Positions 50,215-60,467 of a stretch of DNA of 64,000 bases are shown piece after piece. The position numbers and the translations under genes are program-made. The notes beneath the pieces were generated by a model. That model was not told where the DNA came from. It saw nothing but the letters and a program-made list of their open reading frames with translations, and made no database searches. The stretch comes from Rhizobium sp. AAP43 (lineage in GTDB: Bacteria; Pseudomonadota; Alphaproteobacteria; Rhizobiales; Rhizobiaceae). Where the stretch lies: positions 1-64,000 of the forward strand of contig NZ_LJHS01000012.1 in the NCBI RefSeq assembly GCF_001296045.1, read 5' to 3'. Position 1 is the stretch's first letter, and each line of letters opens with the position of its first letter.

Positions 50215-52581
50215 TTATTCGGCGGCCTGGCGGGTCGCATTGGCCTGGAGCGCGCTCCAGACAGCAAGCGGCGTCGCCGGCATGTTGAGGTTGTTGTTGC
50301 CGATCGCATCGGTGATCGCATTGATCAGCGCTGGCGGAGAGCCGATGGCGCCGGCCTCGCCGCAGCCCTTGATGCCGAGCGGATTGCCCGGGCACGGCGT
50401 GTTCTGGTGCGAGACATTGAAGGACGGCAGGTCATCGGCGCGCGGCATGGCGTAGTCCATGTAGCTTGCCGTCAGAAGCTGGCCGGTGGCCGGGTCGTAA
50501 TGCACGCCCTCAAGCAGTGCCTGGCCGATCCCTTGTGCAATCCCGCCATGCACCTGGCCCTCGACGATCATCGGATTGATGATGTTGCCGAAGTCGTCTG
50601 CCGCAACAAACTGCACGATCTCGGTCTTGCCGGTATCCGGATCGACTTCGACTTCCGCGATGTAGCAGCCAGCCGGGAAAGTGAAGTTTGAGGGATCGTA
50701 GAAGGCACCCTCTTTCAGCCCCGGCTCCATGCCGGACGGGAGGTTGTGAGCCGTGTAAGCCGCGAGCGCCACCTGGAACCACGGCAACGCCTTGTCGGTC
50801 CCGGCGACCTTGAGTTCGCCATTCTCGATGACGATGTCGCTCTCGTCGGCTTCCATCAGATGGGCCGCAATCCTCTTCGCCTTCAACTCGACCTTGTCCA
50901 GCGCCTTGACGATGGCGGACATGCCGACGGCACCGGATCGCGAGCCATAGGTTCCCATGCCCATCTGCACCTTATCGGTATCGCCATGCACGATGGAGAC
51001 ATTGTCGATCGGGAGGCCAAAACGTTCCGAAACGAGCTGAGCAAAGGTGGTTTCATGACCTTGTCCATGGCTGTGCGAGCCAGTGAGCACTTCGACCGTG
51101 CCGACCGCGTTCACGCGGACTTCAGCCGATTCCCACAAGCCAACACCGGCCCCAAGCGAACCGACCGCAGCCGACGGCGCGATGCCGCAGGCCTCGATGT
51201 AGCAGCTCATGCCGATACCGCGCAGCTTGCCGCGCCGTGCCGCTTCCGCCTTGCGAGCAGGGAAACCATTCCAGTCGGCAGCGCCCATGGCGGCATTCAG
51301 CGAGGCGTCGTAATCCCCGGCGTCGTAGCACATGATGACAGGCGTCTGGTACGGGAAGGTGCGCACGAAGTTTTGCCGGCGCAGATCTGCCGGCGACACG
51401 CCGAGCTCACGGGCCGCCGTCTCGACGGTGCGCTCCAGCAGATAGGTCGCCTCGGGACGCCCGGCGCCGCGATAGGCATCGACCGGCACGGTGTTGGTGT
51501 AGACGGTCCGCACATTGGCGTGGATCGCCGGGATCGCATACTGGCCCGACAGCAGCGTGGCGTAGAGATAGGTCGGGACCGAGGAGGAGAAGAGCGACAT
51601 ATAGGCGCCGAGATTGGCGATGGTGTCGACCTTCAGGCCGATGATGTTGTTGTTCTCGTCAAAGGCCATCTTCACCTTCGACACATGGTCACGGCCATGG
51701 GCATCGGTGAGGAACGCCTCGGTGCGGTCCGAGGTCCATTTGACCGGCACGCCTGTTTTTTTCGACGCCCAGAGACAGACGATTTCTTCCGGATAGATGT
51801 AGATCTTCGAGCCGAAGCCACCGCCAACATCTGGCGCAATCACCCGCAACTTATTTTCCGGCGCGACATTATAGAAGGCGCTCATTACGAGCCGCGCCAC
51901 ATGCGGGTTCTGCGATGTGGTGTAGCAGGTGTAGTGATCCTCCGCCGTGTCGTAGATGCCAAGCGTTGCGCGCGGCTCCATCGGGTTTGGCGAAAGGCGA
52001 TTGTTGAGGATCTCGATCTCGGTGACATGGGCAGCACGCGCGATCGCCGCATCAGCCAGCGCGCTGTCGCCGATTTCCCAGTCGAAGATCAGATTGCCGG
52101 GGGCTTCCGGATGAAGCTGGGGCGCGCCTGGTTTGAGAGCGTCCACGGCACCGGTGACAACAGGCAGTTCTTCATAGTCGACGACGACCGCTTCGGACGC
52201 ATCGCGCGCCTCGCCGATGCTGTCGGCAATAACGATCGCCACTGCATCGCCAACATAACGGACGGTCTCATGGGCGAGTGGGCGCCAGGCACCCATCTTC
52301 ATCGGCGTCCCATCCTTGGAATGGACCATCCAGCCGCAGATCAGATTGCCGATGGCATCGGCCAGAAGCTGCTTGCCGTCGAGCACGTCGATGACGCCGG
52401 GCATGGTCTTGGCCGAGGACACATCGATCGATTTGATCTTGGCATGCGCATAGGGCGAACGGACGAAATAGGCATATTTCATGCCGGGGACGACCATATC
52501 GTCGGTATACCGGCCCTTGCCGGTCAGAAAACGCTTGTCTTCCTTGCGCGCCACACGCGCGCCAATTCCTTCAACACCCAT
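50215..52581 (-). CDS. coxL: Molybdopterin subunit of form-II CO dehydrogenase-like enzyme
   Basis: This 788-aa catalytic subunit binds molybdopterin cytosine dinucleotide. The active-site loop is AYRGAGR, the form-II pattern; true aerobic CO oxidisers of form I carry AYXCSFR. The substrate is therefore uncertain and may not be CO. Motifs QNPHVARLVMSAFYN, GGGFGSKIYIYPE and SHSHGQGHETTFAQLVSERFG are typical, with the final Glu in GCGEAGAIGSPPALINA. It lies between coxS and coxM; the accessory coxD-G genes are not in the window. Confidence 0.94.
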   Translation of the reverse strand: MGVEGIGARVARKEDKRFLTGKGRYTDDMVVPGMKYAYFVRSPYAHAKIKSIDVSSAKTMPGVIDVLDGKQLLADAIGNLICGWMVHSKDGTPMKMGAWRPLAHETVRYVGDAVAIVIADSIGEARDASEAVVVDYEELPVVTGAVDALKPGAPQLHPEAPGNLIFDWEIGDSALADAAIARAAHVTEIEILNNRLSPNPMEPRATLGIYDTAEDHYTCYTTSQNPHVARLVMSAFYNVAPENKLRVIAPDVGGGFGSKIYIYPEEIVCLWASKKTGVPVKWTSDRTEAFLTDAHGRDHVSKVKMAFDENNNIIGLKVDTIANLGAYMSLFSSSVPTYLYATLLSGQYAIPAIHANVRTVYTNTVPVDAYRGAGRPEATYLLERTVETAARELGVSPADLRRQNFVRTFPYQTPVIMCYDAGDYDASLNAAMGAADWNGFPARKAEAARRGKLRGIGMSCYIEACGIAPSAAVGSLGAGVGLWESAEVRVNAVGTVEVLTGSHSHGQGHETTFAQLVSERFGLPIDNVSIVHGDTDKVQMGMGTYGSRSGAVGMSAIVKALDKVELKAKRIAAHLMEADESDIVIENGELKVAGTDKALPWFQVALAAYTAHNLPSGMEPGLKEGAFYDPSNFTFPAGCYIAEVEVDPDTGKTEIVQFVAADDFGNIINPMIVEGQVHGGIAQGIGQALLEGVHYDPATGQLLTASYMDYAMPRADDLPSFNVSHQNTPCPGNPLGIKGCGEAGAIGSPPALINAITDAIGNNNLNMPATPLAVWSALQANATRQAAE

Positions 52582-52694
52582 TGTCTTCTCCTCCAGAGAA
52601 ACAGGAATTCAGGCAGTTGGACAGAGGCAGTTCAGTCGGCAGCGGAGAGGCCATCGCAGGCTCTCGGGCGCAGCGACCGGAACTGCCGAGATCC

Positions 52695-53183
52695 TCACTC
52701 GGCGGCCTGGCGGCCGGCGGTCATCGCTTCATTGGCCGAAAGCACGGCCTTGACGATGTTGTGGTAGCCCGTGCAGCGACAGATATTGCCTTCGAGCTCG
52801 TGGCGGACGGTGGCTTCATCCAGCGCACCGTTATGACGACAGATCATGTCGAGCGCCGTCATGACCATACCGGGCGTGCAGAAGCCACATTGGAGGCCGT
52901 GATGTTCCTTGAAGGCCGCCTGCACCGGATGCAACTCACCGCCGGAAGAGAGGCCCTCGATTGTCGTGATGGACGATCCCGAGGCCTGGACGGCCAGGAT
53001 CGAACAGCTCTTGATCGATTTCCCGTCCATATGAACGACACAGGTTCCGCACTGGGTGGTATCGCAGCCCACATGCGTTCCTGTCAGACCAAGTTTTTCG
53101 CGAATGAAATGCACGAGCAGGGTGCGATCCTCGCACTCTCCGCTCACTGTCCGGCCATTCACCGTCAGTGTCACTTTAGCCAT
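52695..53183 (-). CDS. coxS: Molybdenum hydroxylase [2Fe-2S] subunit (CoxS-like)
   Basis: This 162-aa subunit carries two 2Fe-2S clusters. The plant-ferredoxin type motif is [22 protein letters not shown], and the second is [11 protein letters not shown] with [14 protein letters not shown] 53183 has an AGGAGGA ribosome-binding site. It is the first gene of coxSLM. The stretch upstream to the divergent lipoprotein gene should hold the promoter. Confidence 0.95.
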   Translation of the reverse strand: MAKVTLTVNGRTVSGECEDRTLLVHFIREKLGLTGTHVGCDTTQCGTCVVHMDGKSIKSCSILAVQASGSSITTIEGLSSGGELHPVQAAFKEHHGLQCGFCTPGMVMTALDMICRHNGALDEATVRHELEGNICRCTGYHNIVKAVLSANEAMTAGRQAAE

Positions 53184-53501
53184 GTTGTTCCTCCTCGTGT
53201 CTCTCCCGGACACTGCGGCAGAGTGGGAGTTTTCCGTGACATGTGCAACCGTCCAAAAGGCGCGAAACGAAAATTTTATGTGCCGCGCCGCAGCATGAGA
53301 GCGCCTGTAAATCCTGGGTTCATCTTCGATCACTCATGAAAAGGCGCCACTCTTCTAAGGTGTGAGCCGCGACCATGGACATTCGGGCGGGTAAGGCTAT
53401 GCTTGGCCCCAGCCGACCGCCGCGCGGCATGCCCTTGGGCGGGGTGGCAAACGTTAAGAAAGCCGGCACAGCCGGGCGCATGGATCTAGGAGAGAAATCG
53501 G
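53184..53501. other. Intergenic region between coxS and glycine-zipper gene
   Basis: 318 bp hold no gene I can support. The coxS ribosome-binding site lies at its left end and AGGAG of the lipoprotein gene at its right end. No GGAAC-type, anaerobox or strong sigma-70 promoter was recognised by eye, though an AT-rich patch near 53265-53280 could be a promoter. Confidence 0.6.
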
Positions 53502-53765
53502 ATGAAAAAAGCTCTTGTGCTTATGCTTGTCGGCCTGTCGGTCGCAGGATGCACGCAGACCGAAAAGGGTGCCGGCATCGGCGCGGCTTCCGGCGCCATC
53601 ATCGGCGGCCTTGCCACGGGCAACGTCCGCGGTGCAGCCGTCGGCGCGGCCATCGGTGGCGTTGCAGGCGCAGTGATCGGCAATGTGTCGGAACAGCCCG
53701 GACAGTGCTACTACCGCGACCGCTATGGCCGCCGCTACATCGACGCCTGCCCGCGCGGCTACTGA
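53502..53765 (+). CDS. Glycine-zipper lipoprotein
   Basis: This 87-aa precursor begins MKKALVLMLVGLSVAGCTQ with a lipobox Cys17. It continues with two glycine-zipper stretches (GAGIGAASGAIIGGLATG and GAAVGAAIGGVAGAVIG) that can span the outer membrane or pack against it. A YYRDRYGRRYIDACPRGY tail, with one more Cys pair, closes it. Such YMGG/2TM proteins are abundant in alphaproteobacteria, but their role is unclear. It has an AGGAGAG ribosome-binding site and its own strong terminator. Confidence 0.88.
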   Translation: MKKALVLMLVGLSVAGCTQTEKGAGIGAASGAIIGGLATGNVRGAAVGAAIGGVAGAVIGNVSEQPGQCYYRDRYGRRYIDACPRGY

Positions 53766-53770
53766 TGATC

Positions 53771-53804
53771 AAAGGGCGGGGAAACAACACTCCCCGCCCT
53801 TTTT
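53771..53804 (+). terminator. Rho-independent terminator of glycine-zipper gene
   Basis: GGGCGGGGA and TCCCCGCCC pair around AACAACAC and the stem is followed by five T. The mirror AAA on the 5' side makes it partly bidirectional. Confidence 0.92.
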
Positions 53805-53898
53805 AAGCCCTCGGTTAAAAAAGGGGTATCCCTTCCGGCGCATTTGCGCCTAAGTTGTCCTCGGCCTGAGGAGTGCCGAAGCGTCGCGATGAAGCGAT

Positions 53899-55839
53899 AT
53901 GCGAAGACCGAGTGGATTGACCTTGCGGAAAGACAGTAAAGCGTTGCGATACGCCCTTGCCGCGGCGATGGTCTTCCCAATGGCTCTGGGCCCGCTCTTT
54001 GTCGGCCAGGCAGAAGCCTTCGAGATTTTCGGCATCAAGTTGTTCGGCGGTGACGAACCGGATCGCGACATCATCGACCCGCTCGACTACACCATCACGC
54101 TTGAAACGGGTGCGAGCGACAGGAAGCTCGAAAAGTCGCTCGAGAATACCTCTTTGCTCCTGGCTGGCGAAGATAAGCCGGTATCCGGCGACCTCGGCCT
54201 GGTGATCAAGGCCCGCGACGATCGGGATCGTCTCATCGCCACGCTTTACGAAAATTCACTTTATGGCGGTGTCGTGCGCGTAACCATTGATGGACGCGAT
54301 ATCGACGCCCTGCCGCCCAACCCGACCTTTGACCGTTCGCGCCCCGTCCCGGTTACAATCAGCGTCACGCCCGGCGAGCCGTTCACATTGGGCCGCGTGA
54401 CGCTTGACGGAGACGCAGCAAAGCTCAACCCCGCAGACTATGATCTGACAGCAGGAGACAGCGCGGGCTCGCTGAAGATCCTGCGCGCAACTGAGCAAAT
54501 GGCCGAGGCCCTGAAGGCTGAAGGCCGACCGCTGACCGAAGTCAGCCGACGCGAAGTCGTGGCCGATCACAAGACACGCACCGTGGACGTGACGATTTCC
54601 GTCGAGGCCGGCCCCGTCGCACCGCTTGGAACCGTGACGGTGAAAGGCTCTAAAACTGTCAGGGCGGACTTTATCGAGCGCTATTCGCGCCTGAAGCCTG
54701 GCGAGACCTATTCCCCACAGCAGCTGCGCAAGGCGGCAGAGCGCCTGCGCGCCCTCGGCGTCTTTTCGTCGGTCACGATTGAAGAGGCCGACGATCTCTC
54801 GAATGACGGAAGCCTGCCGATCGGCATCATGGTCTCCGAAGGCAAGCACCGCTATTTCGGCGTGGGTGCCAGCTACTCCTCGCTGGATGGCGCAGGCTTT
54901 GAAGGCTATTGGGGCCACCGCAACCTGTTTGGCGGGGCAGAGTCCCTGCGCATCGAAGGCTCGGTGCGCGGTCTCGGTGAAAATCGCGACGTGACGGATC
55001 TCTCTGCACTCGACTACAATGCGGGCATAACGTTCGTCAAGCCCGGCGCCTTCTTCCCCTCGGCAACGCTGGAAGCAAGCGTGAAAGGGAGCAGCGTTAC
55101 CACCGATTTTTACGATGCCGCAACGATCACCGGCAAGGTCGGGCTTGCGTATGAAATCAACGACAAAGACACAGTCAACGCCGGCGTCTCGCTCGCCTAT
55201 GACAGCATTGACGACGCCTTCGGTGACGGCAACACCTATCTGACACTTGGCATTCCCGTTGGCTATGTCAGCGACACCCGCGACAACAAACTTAACCCCA
55301 CCGAGGGCTATTACGGCACAGCGACCGTAACGCCGAGCTACGACTTCTTCGGCCAGACGGCCTTCACCTCGCTCGAGGGTTCGATGTCGGCCTATCTCGG
55401 ACTTGGCGAGGAGGATCGCGTCGTGCTTGCCGGGCGGCTTTCCGCTGGCAGCCTGATTGGCGGCGGCGACCTCTCGGCGATCCCCGCAACCCGGCGCTTC
55501 TTCGTCGGCGGTGGCGGCTCGGTCAGAGGTTATTCGTTCCAGGAGATCACGCCCTATACAAATGCAGGCGACGGCACGGGCGGCCGCTCCTTCGTGACCG
55601 CCAATCTTGAGGCCCGGGTCTCGGTCACCGAGACGATCGGCCTTGTGCCCTTCGTCGATATCGGCACCACCTCAGACTCCGCAGTGCCGGACTTTTCTGA
55701 CCTGCGCATGGGGGCGGGCATCGGCCTGCGCTATATGACGCCATTCGGGCCGCTGCGGCTCGATGTGGCCATGCCGCTGCAACCTTACGAGGGCGGTAGC
55801 CGTTATGGCATCTATGCCGGCATTGGTCAGAGTTTCTGA
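53899..55839 (+). CDS. tamA: Translocation and assembly module protein TamA
   Basis: This 646-aa Omp85-family outer-membrane protein has a signal peptide (to about residue 40), POTRA domains (about residues 65-300) and a C-terminal 16-strand barrel. The barrel carries the family motif VRGYSFQEITPY, near residue 535. It ends FGPLRLDVAMPLQP..YGIYAGIGQSF with terminal Phe, as expected for BAM-inserted proteins. tamB starts 26 bp downstream, so the two form an operon. Known role: helps insert or connect outer-membrane proteins and lipids. Confidence 0.95.
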   Translation: MRRPSGLTLRKDSKALRYALAAAMVFPMALGPLFVGQAEAFEIFGIKLFGGDEPDRDIIDPLDYTITLETGASDRKLEKSLENTSLLLAGEDKPVSGDLGLVIKARDDRDRLIATLYENSLYGGVVRVTIDGRDIDALPPNPTFDRSRPVPVTISVTPGEPFTLGRVTLDGDAAKLNPADYDLTAGDSAGSLKILRATEQMAEALKAEGRPLTEVSRREVVADHKTRTVDVTISVEAGPVAPLGTVTVKGSKTVRADFIERYSRLKPGETYSPQQLRKAAERLRALGVFSSVTIEEADDLSNDGSLPIGIMVSEGKHRYFGVGASYSSLDGAGFEGYWGHRNLFGGAESLRIEGSVRGLGENRDVTDLSALDYNAGITFVKPGAFFPSATLEASVKGSSVTTDFYDAATITGKVGLAYEINDKDTVNAGVSLAYDSIDDAFGDGNTYLTLGIPVGYVSDTRDNKLNPTEGYYGTATVTPSYDFFGQTAFTSLEGSMSAYLGLGEEDRVVLAGRLSAGSLIGGGDLSAIPATRRFFVGGGGSVRGYSFQEITPYTNAGDGTGGRSFVTANLEARVSVTETIGLVPFVDIGTTSDSAVPDFSDLRMGAGIGLRYMTPFGPLRLDVAMPLQPYEGGSRYGIYAGIGQSF

Positions 55840-55865
55840 CCACGACAGACGGGAATAAGCAGACG

Positions 55866-58800
55866 ATGATCTGGCTGAAGCGCATTTTGACCTGGACGGC
55901 CCGTCTCCTCGGAGGCCTTGTTGCGGCGGGTCTTGCGCTGATCATTCTGATCGTGCTTGTCGGTGGCTTCTCAAGGTCGGGCAGCCAGTTTGTTGCCGAT
56001 CGGATCGCGGCACTCGTCTCCGCCGACAATCGCCTGATCGCCATTATCGACCCAGCCCCCCTCTTGAGCAGCCCATTCTCTGTCGGACAAATCACCGTCT
56101 CCGACGCAGGCGGCATCTATGCCACCATTGACGGACTGACCCTCGACTGGTCGCCGCAGGACCTGTTGCTCCGGCGCTTCAGCGCGGAAACGATCCGGGC
56201 AGACAAGATTACCGTGACGCGACCGCCAACAGTCTCGGCCGAACCGAAACCGGCATCGGACGAGCCCTTTTCCCTGCCCGTCGAGATCGCTGTCCGCAAT
56301 CTCGATCTGCCCACGATCCATCTCGGCCAAGCTCTGGTGCAACGCGAGCTGCAACTCTCGGCTCAAGGTTCGCTGGACATCGCCGGCGACACGATTGCCA
56401 GCCGGTTGACGGCAACGCGACTGGACGATGTCGGCAACAACGCCATCGCCGATATACTCTATGCCCCGAACGAAAACCGTCTGCGCATACGGCTCGACTA
56501 TCAGGAGCCCGGCGACGGCATTGTCGGCACCCTGCTGCAGGTGCCAGGCCGCCCACCACTGTCGCTGCGTGTCGACGGCGAAGGGCCGCTCGACAATTGG
56601 GCCGGGAGTATCACGGCAGCACTTGCCAGCCGGGAAACCATCGCAGTTGAAACAACGCACCAGCTTGATGCAGCGGGGACACGACAAATCACCGCAAAGG
56701 GCGGCGGACAGTTCGCCGACCTCATGCCGCCGGAACTGCGGGACGTCTTTGCCGGTGAAACGGCGATCGATCTCAAGGCTGCATTGTCACCCGATGGGGC
56801 GCTCACAATCGATGAAGGACGCCTCGCCAGTGCAGCCATCACCCTAGCGGCGAAGGGCCGCTATGATCCTCAGGGCGACAATGACCTCACCGTTGCTGCG
56901 AGCGCCAATGGCGACCCGGTCTCTCTGGCGACAAACGCCGGCGACCTGACGGCCAAACTCCAGCTGCGCAAGCTCGATCTGACGCTGAAAGGAAATGCCG
57001 CCGCCGCAGACATCAAGGCGGGACTTGATCTGGCAGAACTGACCCTGCCGCAAGGCCGGTTCTCCGACATTATCGTGAACGCAGAAAGTAGCCGGTTTGA
57101 CCTGCTGAACCGCCAAGGACCTGTGAACGCCAAGCTTTCCGTCGCAGGGGCACAGATTTCCGACCCTGAAATCGCAGCTTCGGTGAAAGCGCCGCTCACG
57201 GCATCCCTTGAGGCCGAGATCGCTGAAACGATCGAAATCGCCAACCTCACCATCACTTCCGATGGCATCGATGCCGCACTGTCCGGCACCTTCGACCCCA
57301 CGGCCCAAACCTTCGCCGGACGCGTCGGTGTCACGGTGGACAGCGATGTGCTGCCGGCCGATCTGCTCCAGAGCATTCCCGCCCCGATTTCCGGCCCAAT
57401 CTCAGCCACGGCCCGCGTCGATTTTGCAGCCCCTGCCGCTGTTAGCCTGCGCGAACTGAACCTCGAGACCAGCGTCGGCACGGCGCAGGGCTCGCTCGCG
57501 CTGGACCAGGAAGGCGGGATTTCAACCAATCTGACCGGACGGCTGAGTGATGTCGGGCTGTTCATCGACCAGACACAAGGCGCCGCCGAATTCGACATAT
57601 CCGCCGGCGGTCCGCTTGATGCGATCGACGCCGACATCAAGGTTGTAATCCCGGAGGGAATTGCGGCGGGCTACCGCATCGACGACCTCGGGCTCAGCAT
57701 CAACGGCATGCTCAACCCTCAGTCCCCGAGCGGGCGTCTGAGTCTTACCGGCCAGCTGGACGGCAAGCCGGTCAATGCCAGCGCCCAGCTCGTCAGCACG
57801 GGCGGCGTGACCAAGGTCGAGGATCTGTCGCTCGATATTGGCCCGAACCGCCTGACCGGCGCGCTTTCGCTTGACCCCACATTTAAGCCCGAAGGGAAGC
57901 TGGATTTCGATTTTTCGGATCTCAGCCTGCTTGCAGCCCTGGCGGGACAGGATCTCGGTGGTGACCTCCGGGGGACCGTGACCCTGTCAAACAGTGGCGG
58001 CATCATCAGCGGCAAGGTCAACGCCACCGGTGAGACACTGACCCGCGAGGACGTCCGCGTTGAAAAACCTGTGGTCGATTTGACCATTGACAATCTGCAG
58101 ACCTTCAGCATCAACGGATCGGTCACCGCCAAGAGCGCTTCGCAAGGGGCAAATCGCGTCGAGAATGCACGACTTCAGCTGGAGCGGGCCGGCGCACGGA
58201 CCGTCTTCAGCCTCGAAGCGCTGTATGACGGGGCTCCTGCAGAACTGCGCGGCAGCCTGCAACAGGGCGCCGCAGGTCTGGGCATCTCCATCGAAAGCCT
58301 GACGGCAACACCACGCGGCTTGCCGCTCACACTATCCTCTCCGGCAACCATTAATCTCGCCGATGGTGGCGTAGCGATTGAGCAGACGGTGATCGCGATT
58401 GGGTCTGGGCGCGTCACCCTGAACGGTCGCGTCGGCACCACCCTCGACCTCAAGGTCGACATCACCAACGTCCCGGCCTCTGTTGCTGCGCCATTTGCAC
58501 CTTCGGTTGCGCCTGAAGGAACGATCAATGGCCGTATTGACGTACGCGGCCAGGCATCTGCCCCCGTTGCCGACTATCGGCTGGACATGCAGGGCGCCTC
58601 TATCGCCCAGACCCGCTCTGCGGGGCTGGCCGCCTTCGGCATTACCGCCAATGGTCGCTTCGAGAACAACCGGCTGACACTCGAAAGCCGGATCAGTGGT
58701 GGCGGCATCGGCCTCGGCGTGACGGGCGCTGTCAACCTTGCAAACAATACCGCTCTCGACCTCAGGGTTCAGGGGGCGGTGCCGCTTTCTGCCCTCAACA

Positions 58801-60038
58801 CGCAGCTGGCCGCCCAGGGGCTCGTCGCCGACGGCAATGCCAATGTGAACCTGACCATTGGCGGCAATGCCGCCCAGCCCAGCATCACCGGCACCATCAC
58901 GACAAGTGGCACGCGGATCGTCGACGTGCGGCGCAATCTCGCGATCGAAGACATCTCGACCACGATCAACCTCACCGGCAATCGCGCAGAAATCGGCAAC
59001 CTGACCGGAAACTTTGCGACCGGCGGTCGCGTGTCCGCATCCGGCTATGTCGACATTCGCGGCGCAGGCCTCCCGGCCGAACTCTCGATCAATCTCGACA
59101 AGGCCGTCTATGTCGACGGTGACACGGTCACGAGCACGGCGGATGCGCGCCTGATCTTATCCGGCCCCCTGCTCGCAGGCCCGACGCTCGGCGGAACGGT
59201 CAATCTGGCGCGCACGTCCGTAACCCTTTCGGAAAGCCGCCCGGCCAGCCTGCGCGAGCTGGACATCGTCCACCGCCACGCGCCGCCGCAGATCCTGCGC
59301 CAGCAGCGCGATGACCGCCCGGCCGAAGGACGCACCGCAAGCGCTCCGATCCGGCTCGACCTGACAATATCCTCTCCGTCGCAAACCTTCGTGCGGGGAC
59401 GCGGCATCGACGCCGAACTGGGCGGCACCATTGCCCTCACAGGCACCGCCTCGGCACCGAATGTTTCCGGCGCCTTCGAGCTTCGCCGGGGGCGGATGCA
59501 GATCCTGACGCGCAGGCTCGAAATCACACGGGCCACGATAACCTTCGGCGGCGATCTCGTGCCGATCCTTGATCTCGAGGCGCAAACGCTCTCGGGCAGC
59601 ACCACGCTGACCATCAAACTGACGGGACTGGCAAGCAATCCGCAGGTCAGCTTCTCCTCCTCCCCTGCCCTACCGCAGGACGAAGTGCTGGCACAGCTTC
59701 TGTTCGGACAATCCATGTCACGCCTTTCAGCACTGCAGATCGCGCAGCTGGCAGACGCCGCAGCTCAGCTTGCGGGCGGCCGCGGAACATCACTGTTCCA
59801 AGCCCTGCGCTCGACGCTCGGTATCGACGACCTCGACATTTCCACCGACGAGACCGGCCAGACCACGATCAGCGCCGGCAAATACCTCAATGACCGGACC
59901 TATCTCGAACTTGAACAGACCGGCAGCGGCGATGCAAAGGCCGTCATCAACCTCGATATTGGACGGGGCGTGAAGCTGAAGGGCGAAGCCGGAGGCACCG
60001 GCGCCGGGGGCGGCATCTTCTACGAGAAGGAATACTGA
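55866..60038 (+). CDS. tamB: Translocation and assembly module protein TamB
   Basis: This 1390-aa AsmA-like protein has an N-terminal membrane helix (about residues 7-35) and a very long beta-taco region. It spans the periplasm from the inner membrane to TamA and moves phospholipids or assists outer-membrane proteins. The C-terminal DUF490 domain is complete: PALPQDEVLAQLLFGQSMSRLSALQIAQLADAAAQLAGG, and the final LDIGRGVKLKGEAGGTGAGGGIFYEKEY. Its stop is 3 bp from the stop of the convergent Lrp gene. Confidence 0.95.
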   Translation: MIWLKRILTWTARLLGGLVAAGLALIILIVLVGGFSRSGSQFVADRIAALVSADNRLIAIIDPAPLLSSPFSVGQITVSDAGGIYATIDGLTLDWSPQDLLLRRFSAETIRADKITVTRPPTVSAEPKPASDEPFSLPVEIAVRNLDLPTIHLGQALVQRELQLSAQGSLDIAGDTIASRLTATRLDDVGNNAIADILYAPNENRLRIRLDYQEPGDGIVGTLLQVPGRPPLSLRVDGEGPLDNWAGSITAALASRETIAVETTHQLDAAGTRQITAKGGGQFADLMPPELRDVFAGETAIDLKAALSPDGALTIDEGRLASAAITLAAKGRYDPQGDNDLTVAASANGDPVSLATNAGDLTAKLQLRKLDLTLKGNAAAADIKAGLDLAELTLPQGRFSDIIVNAESSRFDLLNRQGPVNAKLSVAGAQISDPEIAASVKAPLTASLEAEIAETIEIANLTITSDGIDAALSGTFDPTAQTFAGRVGVTVDSDVLPADLLQSIPAPISGPISATARVDFAAPAAVSLRELNLETSVGTAQGSLALDQEGGISTNLTGRLSDVGLFIDQTQGAAEFDISAGGPLDAIDADIKVVIPEGIAAGYRIDDLGLSINGMLNPQSPSGRLSLTGQLDGKPVNASAQLVSTGGVTKVEDLSLDIGPNRLTGALSLDPTFKPEGKLDFDFSDLSLLAALAGQDLGGDLRGTVTLSNSGGIISGKVNATGETLTREDVRVEKPVVDLTIDNLQTFSINGSVTAKSASQGANRVENARLQLERAGARTVFSLEALYDGAPAELRGSLQQGAAGLGISIESLTATPRGLPLTLSSPATINLADGGVAIEQTVIAIGSGRVTLNGRVGTTLDLKVDITNVPASVAAPFAPSVAPEGTINGRIDVRGQASAPVADYRLDMQGASIAQTRSAGLAAFGITANGRFENNRLTLESRISGGGIGLGVTGAVNLANNTALDLRVQGAVPLSALNTQLAAQGLVADGNANVNLTIGGNAAQPSITGTITTSGTRIVDVRRNLAIEDISTTINLTGNRAEIGNLTGNFATGGRVSASGYVDIRGAGLPAELSINLDKAVYVDGDTVTSTADARLILSGPLLAGPTLGGTVNLARTSVTLSESRPASLRELDIVHRHAPPQILRQQRDDRPAEGRTASAPIRLDLTISSPSQTFVRGRGIDAELGGTIALTGTASAPNVSGAFELRRGRMQILTRRLEITRATITFGGDLVPILDLEAQTLSGSTTLTIKLTGLASNPQVSFSSSPALPQDEVLAQLLFGQSMSRLSALQIAQLADAAAQLAGGRGTSLFQALRSTLGIDDLDISTDETGQTTISAGKYLNDRTYLELEQTGSGDAKAVINLDIGRGVKLKGEAGGTGAGGGIFYEKEY

Positions 60039-60041
60039 CGA

Positions 60042-60467
60042 TCAGCCGATTTTGCTGGTCTTCAGGAGAATGCTGGATTCGGTGAGATTGATGCCTTCAA
60101 TCAGACGAATGCGCCGGAGGGTTTCGTCGAAGCCCGCAAGATCCTTGTCTTCGAGTTCTGCGATGAAATCCCAGCGCCCATTGGTGCTGTGCAGCGCTCG
60201 CACCTGGGGCAAACCGCGCAGCTGTTGCGCCACCCTGTCTGCAAACTTGCCAACCACTTCAATCATTACGATGGCGCGCACGCCGCTCGACTGGATCTCC
60301 CGACCGGTCAGGATGGTAAAGGCCGCGATAGTGCCATTGGCGACCAGCCGGTCTATGCGCGCAGAGACTGTCGCCCGAGACGCGCCAGTCATGGCTGCGA
60401 GCGAAGCGACAGGCAGTCTTGCGTTCTGGCGCAAGGCACCAAGAATATCGCGATCGAGATCATCCAT
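60042..60467 (-). CDS. Lrp/AsnC family transcriptional regulator
   Basis: This 141-aa regulator has an N-terminal winged HTH (LDRDILGALRQNARLPVASLAAMTGASRATVSARIDRLVANGTI) and a C-terminal RAM domain ending TNLTESSILLKT-type strands. It is divergent from arginase, with a striking inverted repeat right next to its own start codon. It is therefore probably an arginine or ornithine-responsive activator of arginase that also represses itself. ATG 60467 was chosen; a GTG at 60482 would place the repeat within the gene. Confidence 0.9.
   Translation of the reverse strand: MDDLDRDILGALRQNARLPVASLAAMTGASRATVSARIDRLVANGTIAAFTILTGREIQSSGVRAIVMIEVVGKFADRVAQQLRGLPQVRALHSTNGRWDFIAELEDKDLAGFDETLRRIRLIEGINLTESSILLKTSKIG

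Noticed and set aside
50746-52767. 673-aa plus-strand open frame
   Set aside because: It is antisense to coxL, which has clear family motifs. High GC keeps opposite frames open.
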